The notes beneath the pieces were generated by a model. The model saw only the letters and a program-made list of their open reading frames with translations, ran no database searches and was not told the origin of the DNA. Below are positions 25,768-33,937 of a stretch of 64,000 nt of DNA, one piece after another (position 1 is the stretch's first letter; the number at the start of each line of letters is the position of its first letter). This DNA is from Thiopseudomonas acetoxidans (GTDB lineage Bacteria; Pseudomonadota; Gammaproteobacteria; Pseudomonadales; Pseudomonadaceae). Made by a program: the position numbers and the translations under genes. The stretch is from NCBI RefSeq assembly GCF_030362935.1, contig NZ_JAUCDY010000009.1:1-64000 (forward strand), in the 5' to 3' direction.

Positions 25768-26968
25768 ACCATCTAGTCTAGGTAAGCTCCCAAGTGAATG
25801 GACAAATAAAAAGTTTGGTGAAATAACGAAGGTTCGACAAGGTTTGCAAATCCCTATATCCGAAAGACTTCTAGTGCCTACTGCAACATCAAAAGAGTAT
25901 ATAACGATTCAGTCTATTAATCGGCACAATCAAGAGCGTGAATATGTTGAATCGCCCTCCAGTCGTGTAACTTGTACTACAGACGATGTTCTTATGACAA
26001 GAACTGGAAATACAGGAATTGTTGTAACAGGAGTTGAAGGTGTATTCCACAATAACTTTTTTTTAATTGATTTTGATAAGAGTAAAATCAACACTGTATT
26101 TTTAGTCAACTACCTCACATCACCTAGAGTCCAGCATGTAATACAAGTAAACGCAGGGGCAAGCACTATTCCTGATTTGAATCATAAGGATTTCTACTCT
26201 ATTGAGTTCCCACTTGCGCCAATATTAGAACAAAATGAAATCGCCCAAATCCTATCCACATGGGATAAAGCCATCACCACCACAGAGCAACTACTCGCCA
26301 ACAGCCAGCAGCAGAAAAAAGCCCTGATGCAACAGCTGCTCACCGGCAAAAAACGCCTGCTGGATGATAATGGAGTTAGGTTTAGTGGGGAGTGGGAGGA
26401 CATCCGCTTAAAAGATGTGCTGCGTGAAGAAAAGTCTCGTAACAAAGATAATGCCATTGAAAGGGTCCTTAGCGTAACAAATCATAGTGGCTTTGTATTA
26501 CCAGAAGAGCAGTTTTCAAAGCGTGTGGCGAGTGTCAATGTCAGCAATTACAAAGTGGTTAGAAAAGGTCAATATGGTTATAACCCTTCACGGCTGAATG
26601 TCGGGTCATTTGCCCGTTTAGATAGTTACGACGAGGGCTTGCTAAGCCCCATGTATGTTGTTTTTAGTCTCAATAAGCAACTCCTTAACAGCGATTACTT
26701 CCTGAACTGGATGAGTTCAAACGAAGCAAAACAACGAATAGCAGGGAGCACTCAAGGCTCTGTACGTGATTCTGTAGGGTTTGATGCGTTGTGCGGTTTT
26801 CCTTTTAAGTTGCCTCCGATGGAAGAGCAGCAAAAAATTGCCGCCGTGCTTTCCTCAGCCGACCAAGAAATCGATAGCCTGCAACAAAAAATTGAAGCCT
26901 TAAAACAAGAGAAAAAAGCGCTGATGCAGCAGCTACTGACGGGTAAGCGTCGAGTCAAGCTTAACTGA
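25760..26968 (+). CDS. hsdS: Type I specificity subunit HsdS
   Basis: A 402-residue S subunit with two target-recognition domains (about 10-155 and 215-370) and two copies of the conserved spacer helix containing QQKKALMQQLLTGK and EKKALMQQLLTGK (near residues 175-190 and 385-397). The two domains read the two halves of a split recognition site, with the spacer helices setting the gap. Starts at GTG 25760 with aaggag upstream, overlapping the fic fragment. The first recognition domain is AT-rich relative to the rest, which fits domain exchange. Confidence 0.93.
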   Translation: MIKPSSLGKLPSEWTNKKFGEITKVRQGLQIPISERLLVPTATSKEYITIQSINRHNQEREYVESPSSRVTCTTDDVLMTRTGNTGIVVTGVEGVFHNNFFLIDFDKSKINTVFLVNYLTSPRVQHVIQVNAGASTIPDLNHKDFYSIEFPLAPILEQNEIAQILSTWDKAITTTEQLLANSQQQKKALMQQLLTGKKRLLDDNGVRFSGEWEDIRLKDVLREEKSRNKDNAIERVLSVTNHSGFVLPEEQFSKRVASVNVSNYKVVRKGQYGYNPSRLNVGSFARLDSYDEGLLSPMYVVFSLNKQLLNSDYFLNWMSSNEAKQRIAGSTQGSVRDSVGFDALCGFPFKLPPMEEQQKIAAVLSSADQEIDSLQQKIEALKQEKKALMQQLLTGKRRVKLN

Positions 26969-26985
26969 GCAGGAAGGCTATCCCG

Positions 26986-27081
26986 ATGACCGATAACCCG
27001 CTGCCATTACTTGCAGGCAATAACTCAAATACGAGTGAGTTCATGCTAAATACAGGTGACCTAAGGAAGCAAATAACATGA
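26986..27081 (+). other. 31-codon frame coupled to hsdR
   Basis: ATG 26986 has aggaagg upstream and opens MTDNPLPLLAGNNS... for 31 codons, ending in ATGA shared with the hsdR start. hsdR itself has a poor ribosome site, so this frame probably carries ribosomes into it. The segment SEFMLNTGD resembles the first residues of RhuM-type proteins, so it may be the stump of a deleted rhuM-like gene. That link is tentative. Confidence 0.5.
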
Positions 27082-30000
27082 CCCACTACGCCCCCAAATT
27101 CCAAGAAGAATACAGTGCCAAACTACCGGCGCTGACGTTATTGACTAACTTAGGCTGGTCGTTTCTCGCGCCTGAGCAAGCGCTGGCTGCCCGTGGTGGG
27201 AAAACGGACGAGGTGGTGTTGCATCAGGTGCTGCGTAGTGAGCTGCAAAAACGTACCTTTACCTTTGCTGGTAAAGACTACCCATTGTCTGAAAACTCCA
27301 TCGATAACCTGATAGCCGAGGTGTGCAGCCCCGCGCTAAATGAAGGGCTTTTAACTGCCAATGAGCGGCTGTACAACCACCTGCTGTACGGTATTTCCGT
27401 GACTGAGTTTGTTGATGGTAGAAAAGCCAACCCCACCGTTGCCTTGATTGATTGGGACAACCCAAGCAATAACAGCTTTGTCTTTACCGAAGAATTTACC
27501 GTCACCCGCTCTGGCGGCGTAGACAGCCGTCGGCCTGATATGGTGTGTTTTGTAAACGGTATACCGCTGGTGGTGATTGAAGCTAAACGCCCCGATGGCA
27601 ACAGCCAAAAAGGGCCGACTATCAATGAAGGTATTTCACAGTGTTTGCGCAATCAACGCCCCGACGAGATACCGCGATTATTCGCCTACAGCCAGCTATT
27701 GCTGTCGATCAACGGCAATGAAGGGCGTTATGGCACCTGTGGTACGCCGGCGAAGTTTTGGGCAGTTTGGCGAGAAGAAGATTTTACCGATGCCCAAATG
27801 TATGCGGTTAAAAACAAACAACTGTCAGCCACACAAGTAACAAAACTATTTAGCCACCGGCCAACTGCCGACTTGCAGTGGTATCAAAACCTTATCGCTG
27901 GCGGTGAGTTGGCTGTCACTGGGCAAGACCAACTCTTAATCAGCTTGCTAAGCCCGGCCCGCTTAATGGAAATGACTCGCTACTTTATTTTGTTTGATAA
28001 GAAGGTCGGCAAGGTCGTTGCTCGCTATCAGCAAGTATTCGGTATTAAGCGCTTGATAGAGCGCATTAACACCAAAAACCCTGCAGGTGACGCACAGGGA
28101 AGTGCTAATGTCGCGGGAGGCAGGACGCCGAGAGCGACCCGCCGTGAAGGTGGGGTGATCTGGCATACCACGGGCTCTGGTAAGTCATTCACCATGGTGT
28201 TTTTAAGTAAAGCCATGATTCTGCACGATAGCCTCAAGCAATGCCGCATTGTGGTGGTCACTGACCGAGTCGACTTGGAAAACCAGCTGAGTAATACCTT
28301 TGCCTCTGGCGGTGAACTGGCTGGTAAAAAAGACAAAGCCGCAGCCATGGCCACCTCGGGCACACGCTTAGCTGAGCAAATTGGTAAAGGTAATGAGCGT
28401 ATTATTTTCTCGCTTATTCAGAAGTTCAACACGGCAACCAAGCTGCCGGAATGTGTGAATACCAGCGCCGATATTATTGTGCTCATTGATGAAGGCCACC
28501 GCAGTCAAGGCGGTGAAAACCATATTCGTATGAAGCAGGCACTACCCAATGCGGCCTTTGTGGCTTTCACCGGCACACCACTGCTAAAAGATGACAAAAC
28601 CACCAATAAGTTTGGCCCTATTGTGCACGCTTACACGATGCAGCGTGCCGTGGAAGACCAAGCGGTTACGCCCCTGCTGTATGAAGAGCGCATTCCTGAT
28701 TTAGATGTTAACGAGCGTGCGATCGATAGCTGGTTTGAGCGGATCACCGAAGGGCTTGCAGACGAACAAAAAGCAGACTTGAAACGCAAGTTCGCTAGAA
28801 AAGGTCAAGTCTATGCAGCCGATGATCGCATTCGTTTAATTGCTTTAGATATTGCCAACCATTTCATCAAAAATATCGATGAGGGTTTAAAAGGCCAATT
28901 AGCCTGCGATAGTAAAGCCTCGGCCATTAAATACAAAAAATATCTGGATGAAGCAGGCTTGTTTGAATCCGCGGTAGTGATGAGCCCGCCCGATAGCCGT
29001 GAAGGCAACACCGCCGTGGATGAATCCACTACCCCAGAAGTCACTCAGTGGTGGAAAGATAATGTTGGCAGCCAAGATGAACAGGCTTACACCAAGCATC
29101 TAATTGAACGTTTTGATAAGGACGATTCACTCAAGGTTCTGATTGTAGTGGATAAGCTGCTGACGGGGTTTGATGAGCCCAAAAATACAGTTCTATATAT
29201 TGATAAGCCCCTGAAAGAACACAATCTGATTCAAGCCATTGCCCGAGTAAATCGTCTGCATCCTAATAAAAAATTTGGCTTATTGATTGATTATCGCGGC
29301 ATTTTAAGCGAGCTCGATACCACCATTCAGAAATATCAGGATCTGGCTTCACGCACTCAGGGCGGCTACGACATCAATGATATTGCTGGCCTTTATAATC
29401 AGATGAGTACCGAGTACAAGCGCCTACCGCAGCTGTATAAGCAACTATGGGCCATATTCGATGGTGCGAAAAACAAGAACGACATCGAGCAGCTGCGTCA
29501 GGTGCTGGTTCCAAAGATTGAAGAGCGTAGCGGAGAGCTGGTTGATGTGAACTTAAAGGTGCGTGAAGACTTCTACGAAGCCTTGACCGCATTCGCCAGT
29601 TGCTTAAAAGTTGCACTGCAATCGGCCACTTTCTTTGAAGATAAGAGTTTCAGCGATCAGGACCGCCGCCATTACAAAGAAACAGTTAAGCAGCTGTCTG
29701 GCCTACGGCAAATGGTGCAACAGGATGCTGGCGAAAAAATCGATTATGACCAATATGCAGAGCAGGTCAAAAAACTGCTGGATAAGCATGTGGTCGGCGT
29801 GGAAGTAAAAGACCCTGACGGTGTGTATGAAGTCGGCAAGATGGGTCAGCAGCAGATGGAGGACTGGAGCGAAGATAAAACTCGCAACGAGACCGATATC
29901 ATCAAAACCCGCGTGACACGCATGATTGAACAGGAGTTACGCGATGACCCTTATGCACAAGAAGCGTTTTCGAAATTACTGCGCCAAGCCATTGAGGAAG

Positions 30001-30407
30001 CCGAAAAGCTATTCGAGCATCCACTGAAGCAATACCTGCTGTTTCATGAGTTTGAAGAGCAAGTGCAAGAGCGCCGCTTAGATGATATCCCTGATGTTTT
30101 CTCCGGCAATCGTCACGCTCAAGCTTACTTTGGGGTATTTAAAAAGTTGCTGCCAGAAGTGTTTGTGGCAACAGACCAGCAAGTGCAAGACAAATGGATC
30201 AAGCTGGCGTTTGAAGTGGATCAAATGGTCGATGTTTCGGTCGCTGAAAACTCTATCAACCCGCAGAACATCGAAGCCGACATCCGCAAAAAGCTACTGC
30301 CGCTGATGTTCAAGGAGTGCAAAACTATTGGTGGTGGGATGGATCAAGCCAAGAAAGTTGTCGAGATGGTGGTGCAAATCACTCGTGTTGGCTTGAGTGT
30401 CGCGTAA
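27078..30407 (+). CDS. hsdR: Type I restriction subunit HsdR
   Basis: ATP-dependent translocase and nuclease of 1109 residues. A PD-(D/E)XK nuclease lies in the N-terminal domain (RPDMVCFVNGIPLVVIEAKR near 150-172, with Asp, Glu and Lys in place). Two RecA-like helicase domains follow: Walker A TTGSGKSFTM near 362, DEGH near 468, the SAT-like FTGTP near 496, and motif VI IQAIARVNR near 718. A C-terminal helical region binds HsdM. It is translated from an ATGA overlap with a 31-codon frame. All motifs needed for activity are present. Confidence 0.95.
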   Translation: MTHYAPKFQEEYSAKLPALTLLTNLGWSFLAPEQALAARGGKTDEVVLHQVLRSELQKRTFTFAGKDYPLSENSIDNLIAEVCSPALNEGLLTANERLYNHLLYGISVTEFVDGRKANPTVALIDWDNPSNNSFVFTEEFTVTRSGGVDSRRPDMVCFVNGIPLVVIEAKRPDGNSQKGPTINEGISQCLRNQRPDEIPRLFAYSQLLLSINGNEGRYGTCGTPAKFWAVWREEDFTDAQMYAVKNKQLSATQVTKLFSHRPTADLQWYQNLIAGGELAVTGQDQLLISLLSPARLMEMTRYFILFDKKVGKVVARYQQVFGIKRLIERINTKNPAGDAQGSANVAGGRTPRATRREGGVIWHTTGSGKSFTMVFLSKAMILHDSLKQCRIVVVTDRVDLENQLSNTFASGGELAGKKDKAAAMATSGTRLAEQIGKGNERIIFSLIQKFNTATKLPECVNTSADIIVLIDEGHRSQGGENHIRMKQALPNAAFVAFTGTPLLKDDKTTNKFGPIVHAYTMQRAVEDQAVTPLLYEERIPDLDVNERAIDSWFERITEGLADEQKADLKRKFARKGQVYAADDRIRLIALDIANHFIKNIDEGLKGQLACDSKASAIKYKKYLDEAGLFESAVVMSPPDSREGNTAVDESTTPEVTQWWKDNVGSQDEQAYTKHLIERFDKDDSLKVLIVVDKLLTGFDEPKNTVLYIDKPLKEHNLIQAIARVNRLHPNKKFGLLIDYRGILSELDTTIQKYQDLASRTQGGYDINDIAGLYNQMSTEYKRLPQLYKQLWAIFDGAKNKNDIEQLRQVLVPKIEERSGELVDVNLKVREDFYEALTAFASCLKVALQSATFFEDKSFSDQDRRHYKETVKQLSGLRQMVQQDAGEKIDYDQYAEQVKKLLDKHVVGVEVKDPDGVYEVGKMGQQQMEDWSEDKTRNETDIIKTRVTRMIEQELRDDPYAQEAFSKLLRQAIEEAEKLFEHPLKQYLLFHEFEEQVQERRLDDIPDVFSGNRHAQAYFGVFKKLLPEVFVATDQQVQDKWIKLAFEVDQMVDVSVAENSINPQNIEADIRKKLLPLMFKECKTIGGGMDQAKKVVEMVVQITRVGLSVA

Positions 30408-30411
30408 CGTT

Positions 30412-31164
30412 ATGAACGCTTTGATTAAGTCAAACTGTCAGCCGCTGAGCTTTTGTTACGGTGATGAGCGCATCAACTTTGAGCGCGTGCTGCGCCCGAA
30501 AGCCACTAGCAAGGTATTAATCAAGGTGCATCCAGATTGTCGAGTGGTGGTATCAGCCCCAGAGGATGCTACCAGTGAGACGGTTTTGTACGCCGTTAAA
30601 CAGCGCGGACGCTGGATTTACGAGCAACTGCGTGAGTTTCGCCAGCAGCTTGAACATGTCACCTTGCGTAAGTACATCAGCGGGGAAAGCCATTACTACT
30701 TAGGTAAGCAATACCTGTTGAAAGTCCACGTAGAGCCAGATCAAGTTCAAGGTGTCAAACTGCTTCGCGGCAAGTTGGACGTGTCAGTGCGTGCTAGCGA
30801 TGCGACTAGAGTAAAAAACCTGCTTATCGACTGGTATAAAATACGCGCCAGAGAAGTGTTTGCCAGACGGCTGGATGTGCTTTTAGAGCAAGCACTGTGG
30901 GTGCAAGAACGCCCATCCATTCGTATCCTTACCATGCAAACCCAATGGGGCAGCTGCTCACCTAATGGCCGCATTACGTTAAACCCACACTTGGTTAAGG
31001 CCCCCCGCGATTGCATCGATTACGTCATCCTGCATGAGCTGTGTCATATCGCTGAACACAATCATAGTGAACGATTTTATCGGCTTTTAAGCCAGGTGAT
31101 GCCCAACTGGGAAAAAACTAAAGAACGGCTAGATGGATTGGCTAGCAGAATACTAGCTTTATAG
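30412..31164 (+). CDS. SprT/YgjP-like metallopeptidase of the R-M operon
   Basis: A predicted zinc peptidase of about 250 residues with HELCHIAEHNHSERF near residue 205 and the W.TQWGSCSPNGRI-type segment near 180. It begins 4 bases after hsdR. DUF45 peptidases are common last genes of type I R-M operons, where a role in turning over HsdR or repair proteins is often suggested but not shown. A GTG at 30397 inside hsdR is an alternative start. It is a distant relative of the protein encoded at 6066-6782. Confidence 0.87.
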   Translation: MNALIKSNCQPLSFCYGDERINFERVLRPKATSKVLIKVHPDCRVVVSAPEDATSETVLYAVKQRGRWIYEQLREFRQQLEHVTLRKYISGESHYYLGKQYLLKVHVEPDQVQGVKLLRGKLDVSVRASDATRVKNLLIDWYKIRAREVFARRLDVLLEQALWVQERPSIRILTMQTQWGSCSPNGRITLNPHLVKAPRDCIDYVILHELCHIAEHNHSERFYRLLSQVMPNWEKTKERLDGLASRILAL

Positions 31165-31277
31165 AAGTTAGGAGCATGGTAAACGTGCGTAATAAGCTTT
31201 GTCGTCCCAAGCGAAAGCTTATGCAAGGCGGTGAGCTATGTAAGCAAGCTCAGCGGTCGAAGGCTTTAGTACTGTGC

Positions 31278-31321
31278 TTGCCTTCGGAGGGCAATACTCT
31301 ATCCAGCTGAGCTACGAGTGC
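31278..31321 (-). pseudogene. 5' half of a tRNA-Arg gene
   Basis: Reading the minus strand from 31321: acceptor GCACTCG, TA, D-arm GCTC..GAGT, then an anticodon arm TTGCC-CTCCGAA-GGCAA with anticodon CCG (Arg). The T-arm and acceptor 3' strand do not follow; the match stops at 31278. The missing 3' end, with the complementary acceptor strand and CCA, lies at 33685-33716. The last 15 bases, ttgccttcggagggc on the plus strand (31278-31292), are repeated there and look like a recombinase crossover core. Confidence 0.8.
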
Positions 31322-31340
31322 AGGCCGCGCATTTTTACAG

Positions 31341-31562
31341 ATGCTGGGGGTGTTTGCAGAGTTTGAAACCAATATTCGCCGCGAACGACAAGCCGCAGGC
31401 ATTGCTAAAGCCAAAAGAGAGCGCCCTGAAGCTTACCCTGGTCGTAAACCAAGCATAATAAAGACCTTACTAGTGGCAGGCATGAAGCCTGATGAGGTGG
31501 CTAAAAAGCTGGGCATTAGTCGGTCGAGTGTTTATCTGTATAAAAAACGTATTGGTTTTTAA
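31341..31562 (+). pseudogene. Resolvase/invertase C-terminal remnant (copy 1)
   Basis: The frame encodes the end of a Tn3-type serine resolvase: FAEFETNIRRERQAAGIAKA (arm helix) and the helix-turn-helix DEVAKKLGISRSSVY. The catalytic N-terminal domain with its serine is missing, cut off next to the tRNA half. Compared with the second copy at 32278-32412 it has lost 12 bases (residues SAEE of the GRKPSISAEEIK linker). Confidence 0.85.
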
Positions 31563-31595
31563 TGTGTTGCATTTGCCTTCGCTAATAAAAGACAG

Positions 31596-31937
31596 CTAAA
31601 ACTCTGCTAGCCCTGCCTCCATAAGCAAGTCAATTATTTTAGCCTCATCAATATTGCTTTGTTCTGTCTTGGAATAAATGCTTACCAGATAAATATCAGT
31701 CTTTGGTGACAGGTAATAATAAATAATACGAAATCCGCCACTTTTTCCTGTTTTTGTTGAGCTGTTTTGTAGCCTAATTTTAAAACAGTTATGGCTTAAC
31801 GCGGTGCCAGCTTTAGGATCGTCCGTTAATATAGCCTGCAAGTCGGTCAGGTCTTCTGATATACGCTTATACTTCTTTGCCAGTCGTTTGGCCTGCTTGG
31901 TAAAACTATCAAGGGCACGAATGTTAAAGCTCATCAA
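31596..31937 (-). CDS. RelE/ParE-superfamily toxin
   Basis: A 113-residue toxin-like protein with the RelE fold order: an N-terminal helix pair (SFTKQAKRLAKKYKRI), the GFRIIYYYL strand and a final YSKTEQSNIDE segment. RelE-type toxins usually cut mRNA at the ribosome; ParE types hit gyrase. The gene overlaps the antitoxin gene by 14 bases, as in many type II pairs. The whole pair lies between two copies of a resolvase tail, suggesting that it was inserted as a unit. Confidence 0.85.
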   Translation of the reverse strand: MMSFNIRALDSFTKQAKRLAKKYKRISEDLTDLQAILTDDPKAGTALSHNCFKIRLQNSSTKTGKSGGFRIIYYYLSPKTDIYLVSIYSKTEQSNIDEAKIIDLLMEAGLAEF

Positions 31938-32184
31938 TCAACTCGCTCAGTGGCATGCCGGCTTTACCGCCTTTTTGTATCTGTTTTAACTCAGACACGC
32001 CCTGCGCAAATTCTTCATAAAACCGTTCTTCTTTTTGCTTTTCAAGATAAGAGCGAATCGCCTCAAAGATAAGATCGGTGCGATTAAGCGAGTGGCTGGA
32101 GGCCAGCTCATCAAGCTGCTCAATTAAGTAGCGTGGCAAGCGTAAGCCAACCTGTTGTTTTTCTAACTGACTTAAACTGTACAT
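31924..32184 (-). CDS. Ribbon-helix-helix antitoxin
   Basis: An 86-residue protein with an N-terminal ribbon-helix-helix DNA-binding domain (QQVGLRLPRYLIEQLDEL, then LNRTDLIFEAIRSYL) and a charged C-terminal tail that would wrap the toxin. It is transcribed first and probably represses its own promoter, which must lie in the AT-rich bases 32185-32260. Pairing with the downstream RelE-type toxin is clear from the overlap. Confidence 0.85.
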   Translation of the reverse strand: MYSLSQLEKQQVGLRLPRYLIEQLDELASSHSLNRTDLIFEAIRSYLEKQKEERFYEEFAQGVSELKQIQKGGKAGMPLSELIDEL

Positions 32185-32277
32185 ATTAGCCTCGGAAATA
32201 TTTTTAGATGCATTATTGTATATCTATTTGTATATACAATTCAACCTTCGTTATTACCGAGCTGTTGTTATCCGCTA

Positions 32278-32412
32278 GGTCGTAAACCAAGCATAAGCGC
32301 AGAAGAAATAAAAACCTTACTCGTGGCAGGCATGAAGTCTGATGAGGTGGCTAAAAAGCTGGGCATTAGTCGGTCGAGTGTTTATCTGTATAAAAAACGT
32401 ATTGGTTTTTAA
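32278..32412 (+). pseudogene. Resolvase tail, duplicated (copy 2)
   Basis: 135 bases match 31440-31562 with few changes, apart from 12 extra bases (the SAEE codons). They encode GRKPSISAEEIKTLLVAG and the helix-turn-helix to the stop codon. No start is available. With copy 1 it forms a direct repeat flanking the toxin-antitoxin pair. Which copy is ancestral is uncertain, but this one keeps the full family linker. Confidence 0.85.
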
Positions 32413-33540
32413 GGAACCTCTGAAAATCTCAGCTTATTATTGAGCTTTTCAGAAAATTACTCGAAAACTCAAAAAAACAGCTAAAAAAGGCCGTTTTCGA
32501 GGTAAAACCATCTCTTTTAGCCCTTAATTCGCCGTTTTGGCGGATTAAGGGCGCACTAACCCTAAGCCAGCAAGTATTTCCTACCGATCATGAGGTTCGT
32601 TAGCCCCGCCAGCAGGCACAAACGGTTATGGTTTTTATCAAGCCCTTTGTAACGAACTTTGTTATAGTCAAATACGCACTTGATGTAGCGAAACGGATGC
32701 TCAACTTTAGCGCGTAGCTTGGCTTTCATTTTTTCAATTTCCTGCTCATTTTCGGTCATGGTTTTACGCTTACTGATTCGAGCACTGATCAGCCAGGCAA
32801 GATTTTTGCGCTCTTTGTTTTCCCTGCGTTTTTCAACACCTAGGTATCCAGCATCACCAAATACACGCTTTTCTTCGCCATGTAGAAGGCTTGCAGTCAT
32901 GGTTACGTCGTGCACATTGGCAGCCGTACTTTCCACGCTATGAATCATACCTGTGACATCATCCACGCCGATATGCATCTTCATGCCAAAGTGCCATTAG
33001 TTGCCTTTCTTGCTGGAATGCATTTCTGGGTCGCGCTTGCGGCTTTGATTTTTCGTTGAGCTCGGTGCGGAAATAATGCTGGCATCCACAATGGTGCCTT
33101 CGCGAAACAGCAAGCCTTGATGCTGCAAGTGCTTGTTAATTTCCTTCAGAAATAGCTTGCCCAGCCCATGCTTTTCAAGGAAGTGACGGAAGTTTAAAAT
33201 TGTTGTTTCATCAGGAATATTGTCTGATAAACGCAATCCTGCAAAGCGGCGCATTGATTCAATTTCATACAGCGAATCCTCCAGAGCCGGATCGCTAAGG
33301 TTGTAGAACAACTGCAAACAGTGCACTCGCAGCATCACACTGAGCGGATAAGGGGGACGCCCCATTTCACCTTTTGGGTAATGCTTAGCGGCGCGATTCT
33401 CCAAGCGCTTCCAAGGAATAATGGCATCCATTTTTTCCAAGAAAATCTCACGACGCGTCTTACGCTTTTTGTTCTGGTATTCTGCTTCGGCAAAAATAAG
33501 CCGGTCTCTGTTTGGTCTCAACTCGGTCTCAATTAAAAAA
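32413..33540 (-). mobile_element. IS5-family element, inactive
   Basis: The element starts directly after the resolvase stop with ggaacctctgaaaatctc, a typical IS5-group end. I could not find a matching inverted repeat to the right of the transposase, so the right end is approximate and probably decayed. The transposase gene inside carries a stop codon. Confidence 0.65.
32562..33521 (-). pseudogene. IS5-family transposase with in-frame stop
   Basis: A DDE transposase read in one frame but cut by a TAA at 32997-32999. Intact relatives have KKGNQWHFGMK here, as in the similar transposase at 46442 (KKGNQYYFGMK), so a Gln codon has become a stop. Landmarks on either side are GTIVDASIISAPSSTKN (first catalytic Asp) and HIGVDDVTGMIHS and YLGVEKRRENK. 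Readthrough would restore about 319 residues. The likely start is TTG at 33521. Confidence 0.85.
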
Positions 33541-33684
33541 CAGCGATTTTTGCGACCAAACGGGCGGAGGTCATGACATCTACCCTAGAGACCATTTAAA
33601 AATGACCTCTGCTTTTTAGGAGCGGCACTCTTGGAGCTTTTTGACCAAAACCAGCAGCTGTAACATGCTGATTTTAAAGGGAAA

Positions 33685-33716
33685 TGGCGCACTCGGCGGG
33701 ATTGCCTTCGGAGGGC
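33685..33716 (-). pseudogene. 3' part of the same tRNA-Arg gene
   Basis: On the minus strand the 15-base core gccctccgaaggcaa is followed by tcccgc (3' strand of a T-stem), CGAGTGC, G and CCA. CGAGTGC is the exact complement of the acceptor 5' strand GCACTCG at 31321. The variable loop and 5' T-stem are missing, so no working tRNA is formed. The core is a direct repeat of 31278-31292. Confidence 0.75.
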
Positions 33717-33937
33717 GTTAATATTAGATTACTTAGAGTTTGATATTTTTACCTTAAATTACATAAACTGACATTTACCGCCTAGAAGCCACGCATTACT
33801 TGGTTATAGCTAGATTAATTAGTGACATTTAAGGTCATTTAAAATGGTCGCAGTCTCAATTATCTGTATCATGCGTCACACTTAGGTCTCACTATATGTT
33901 ACGTTAGAGCTATCAAAAATGACACTCACCCAGCTGC
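33717..33937. other. AT-rich spacer before the recombinase operon
   Basis: No gene is visible. The stretch holds two short near-palindromic copies related to gaccatttaaaaatgacct (one at about 33588-33606 just outside, one at about 33832-33849), which may be recombinase-binding or arm sites. The promoter of the recombinase operon should lie here. Confidence 0.4.

Noticed and set aside
31278..31321. Functional tRNA-Arg gene
   Set aside because: The T-arm and acceptor 3' strand do not follow; the matching 3' end is 2.4 kb away on the wrong side.
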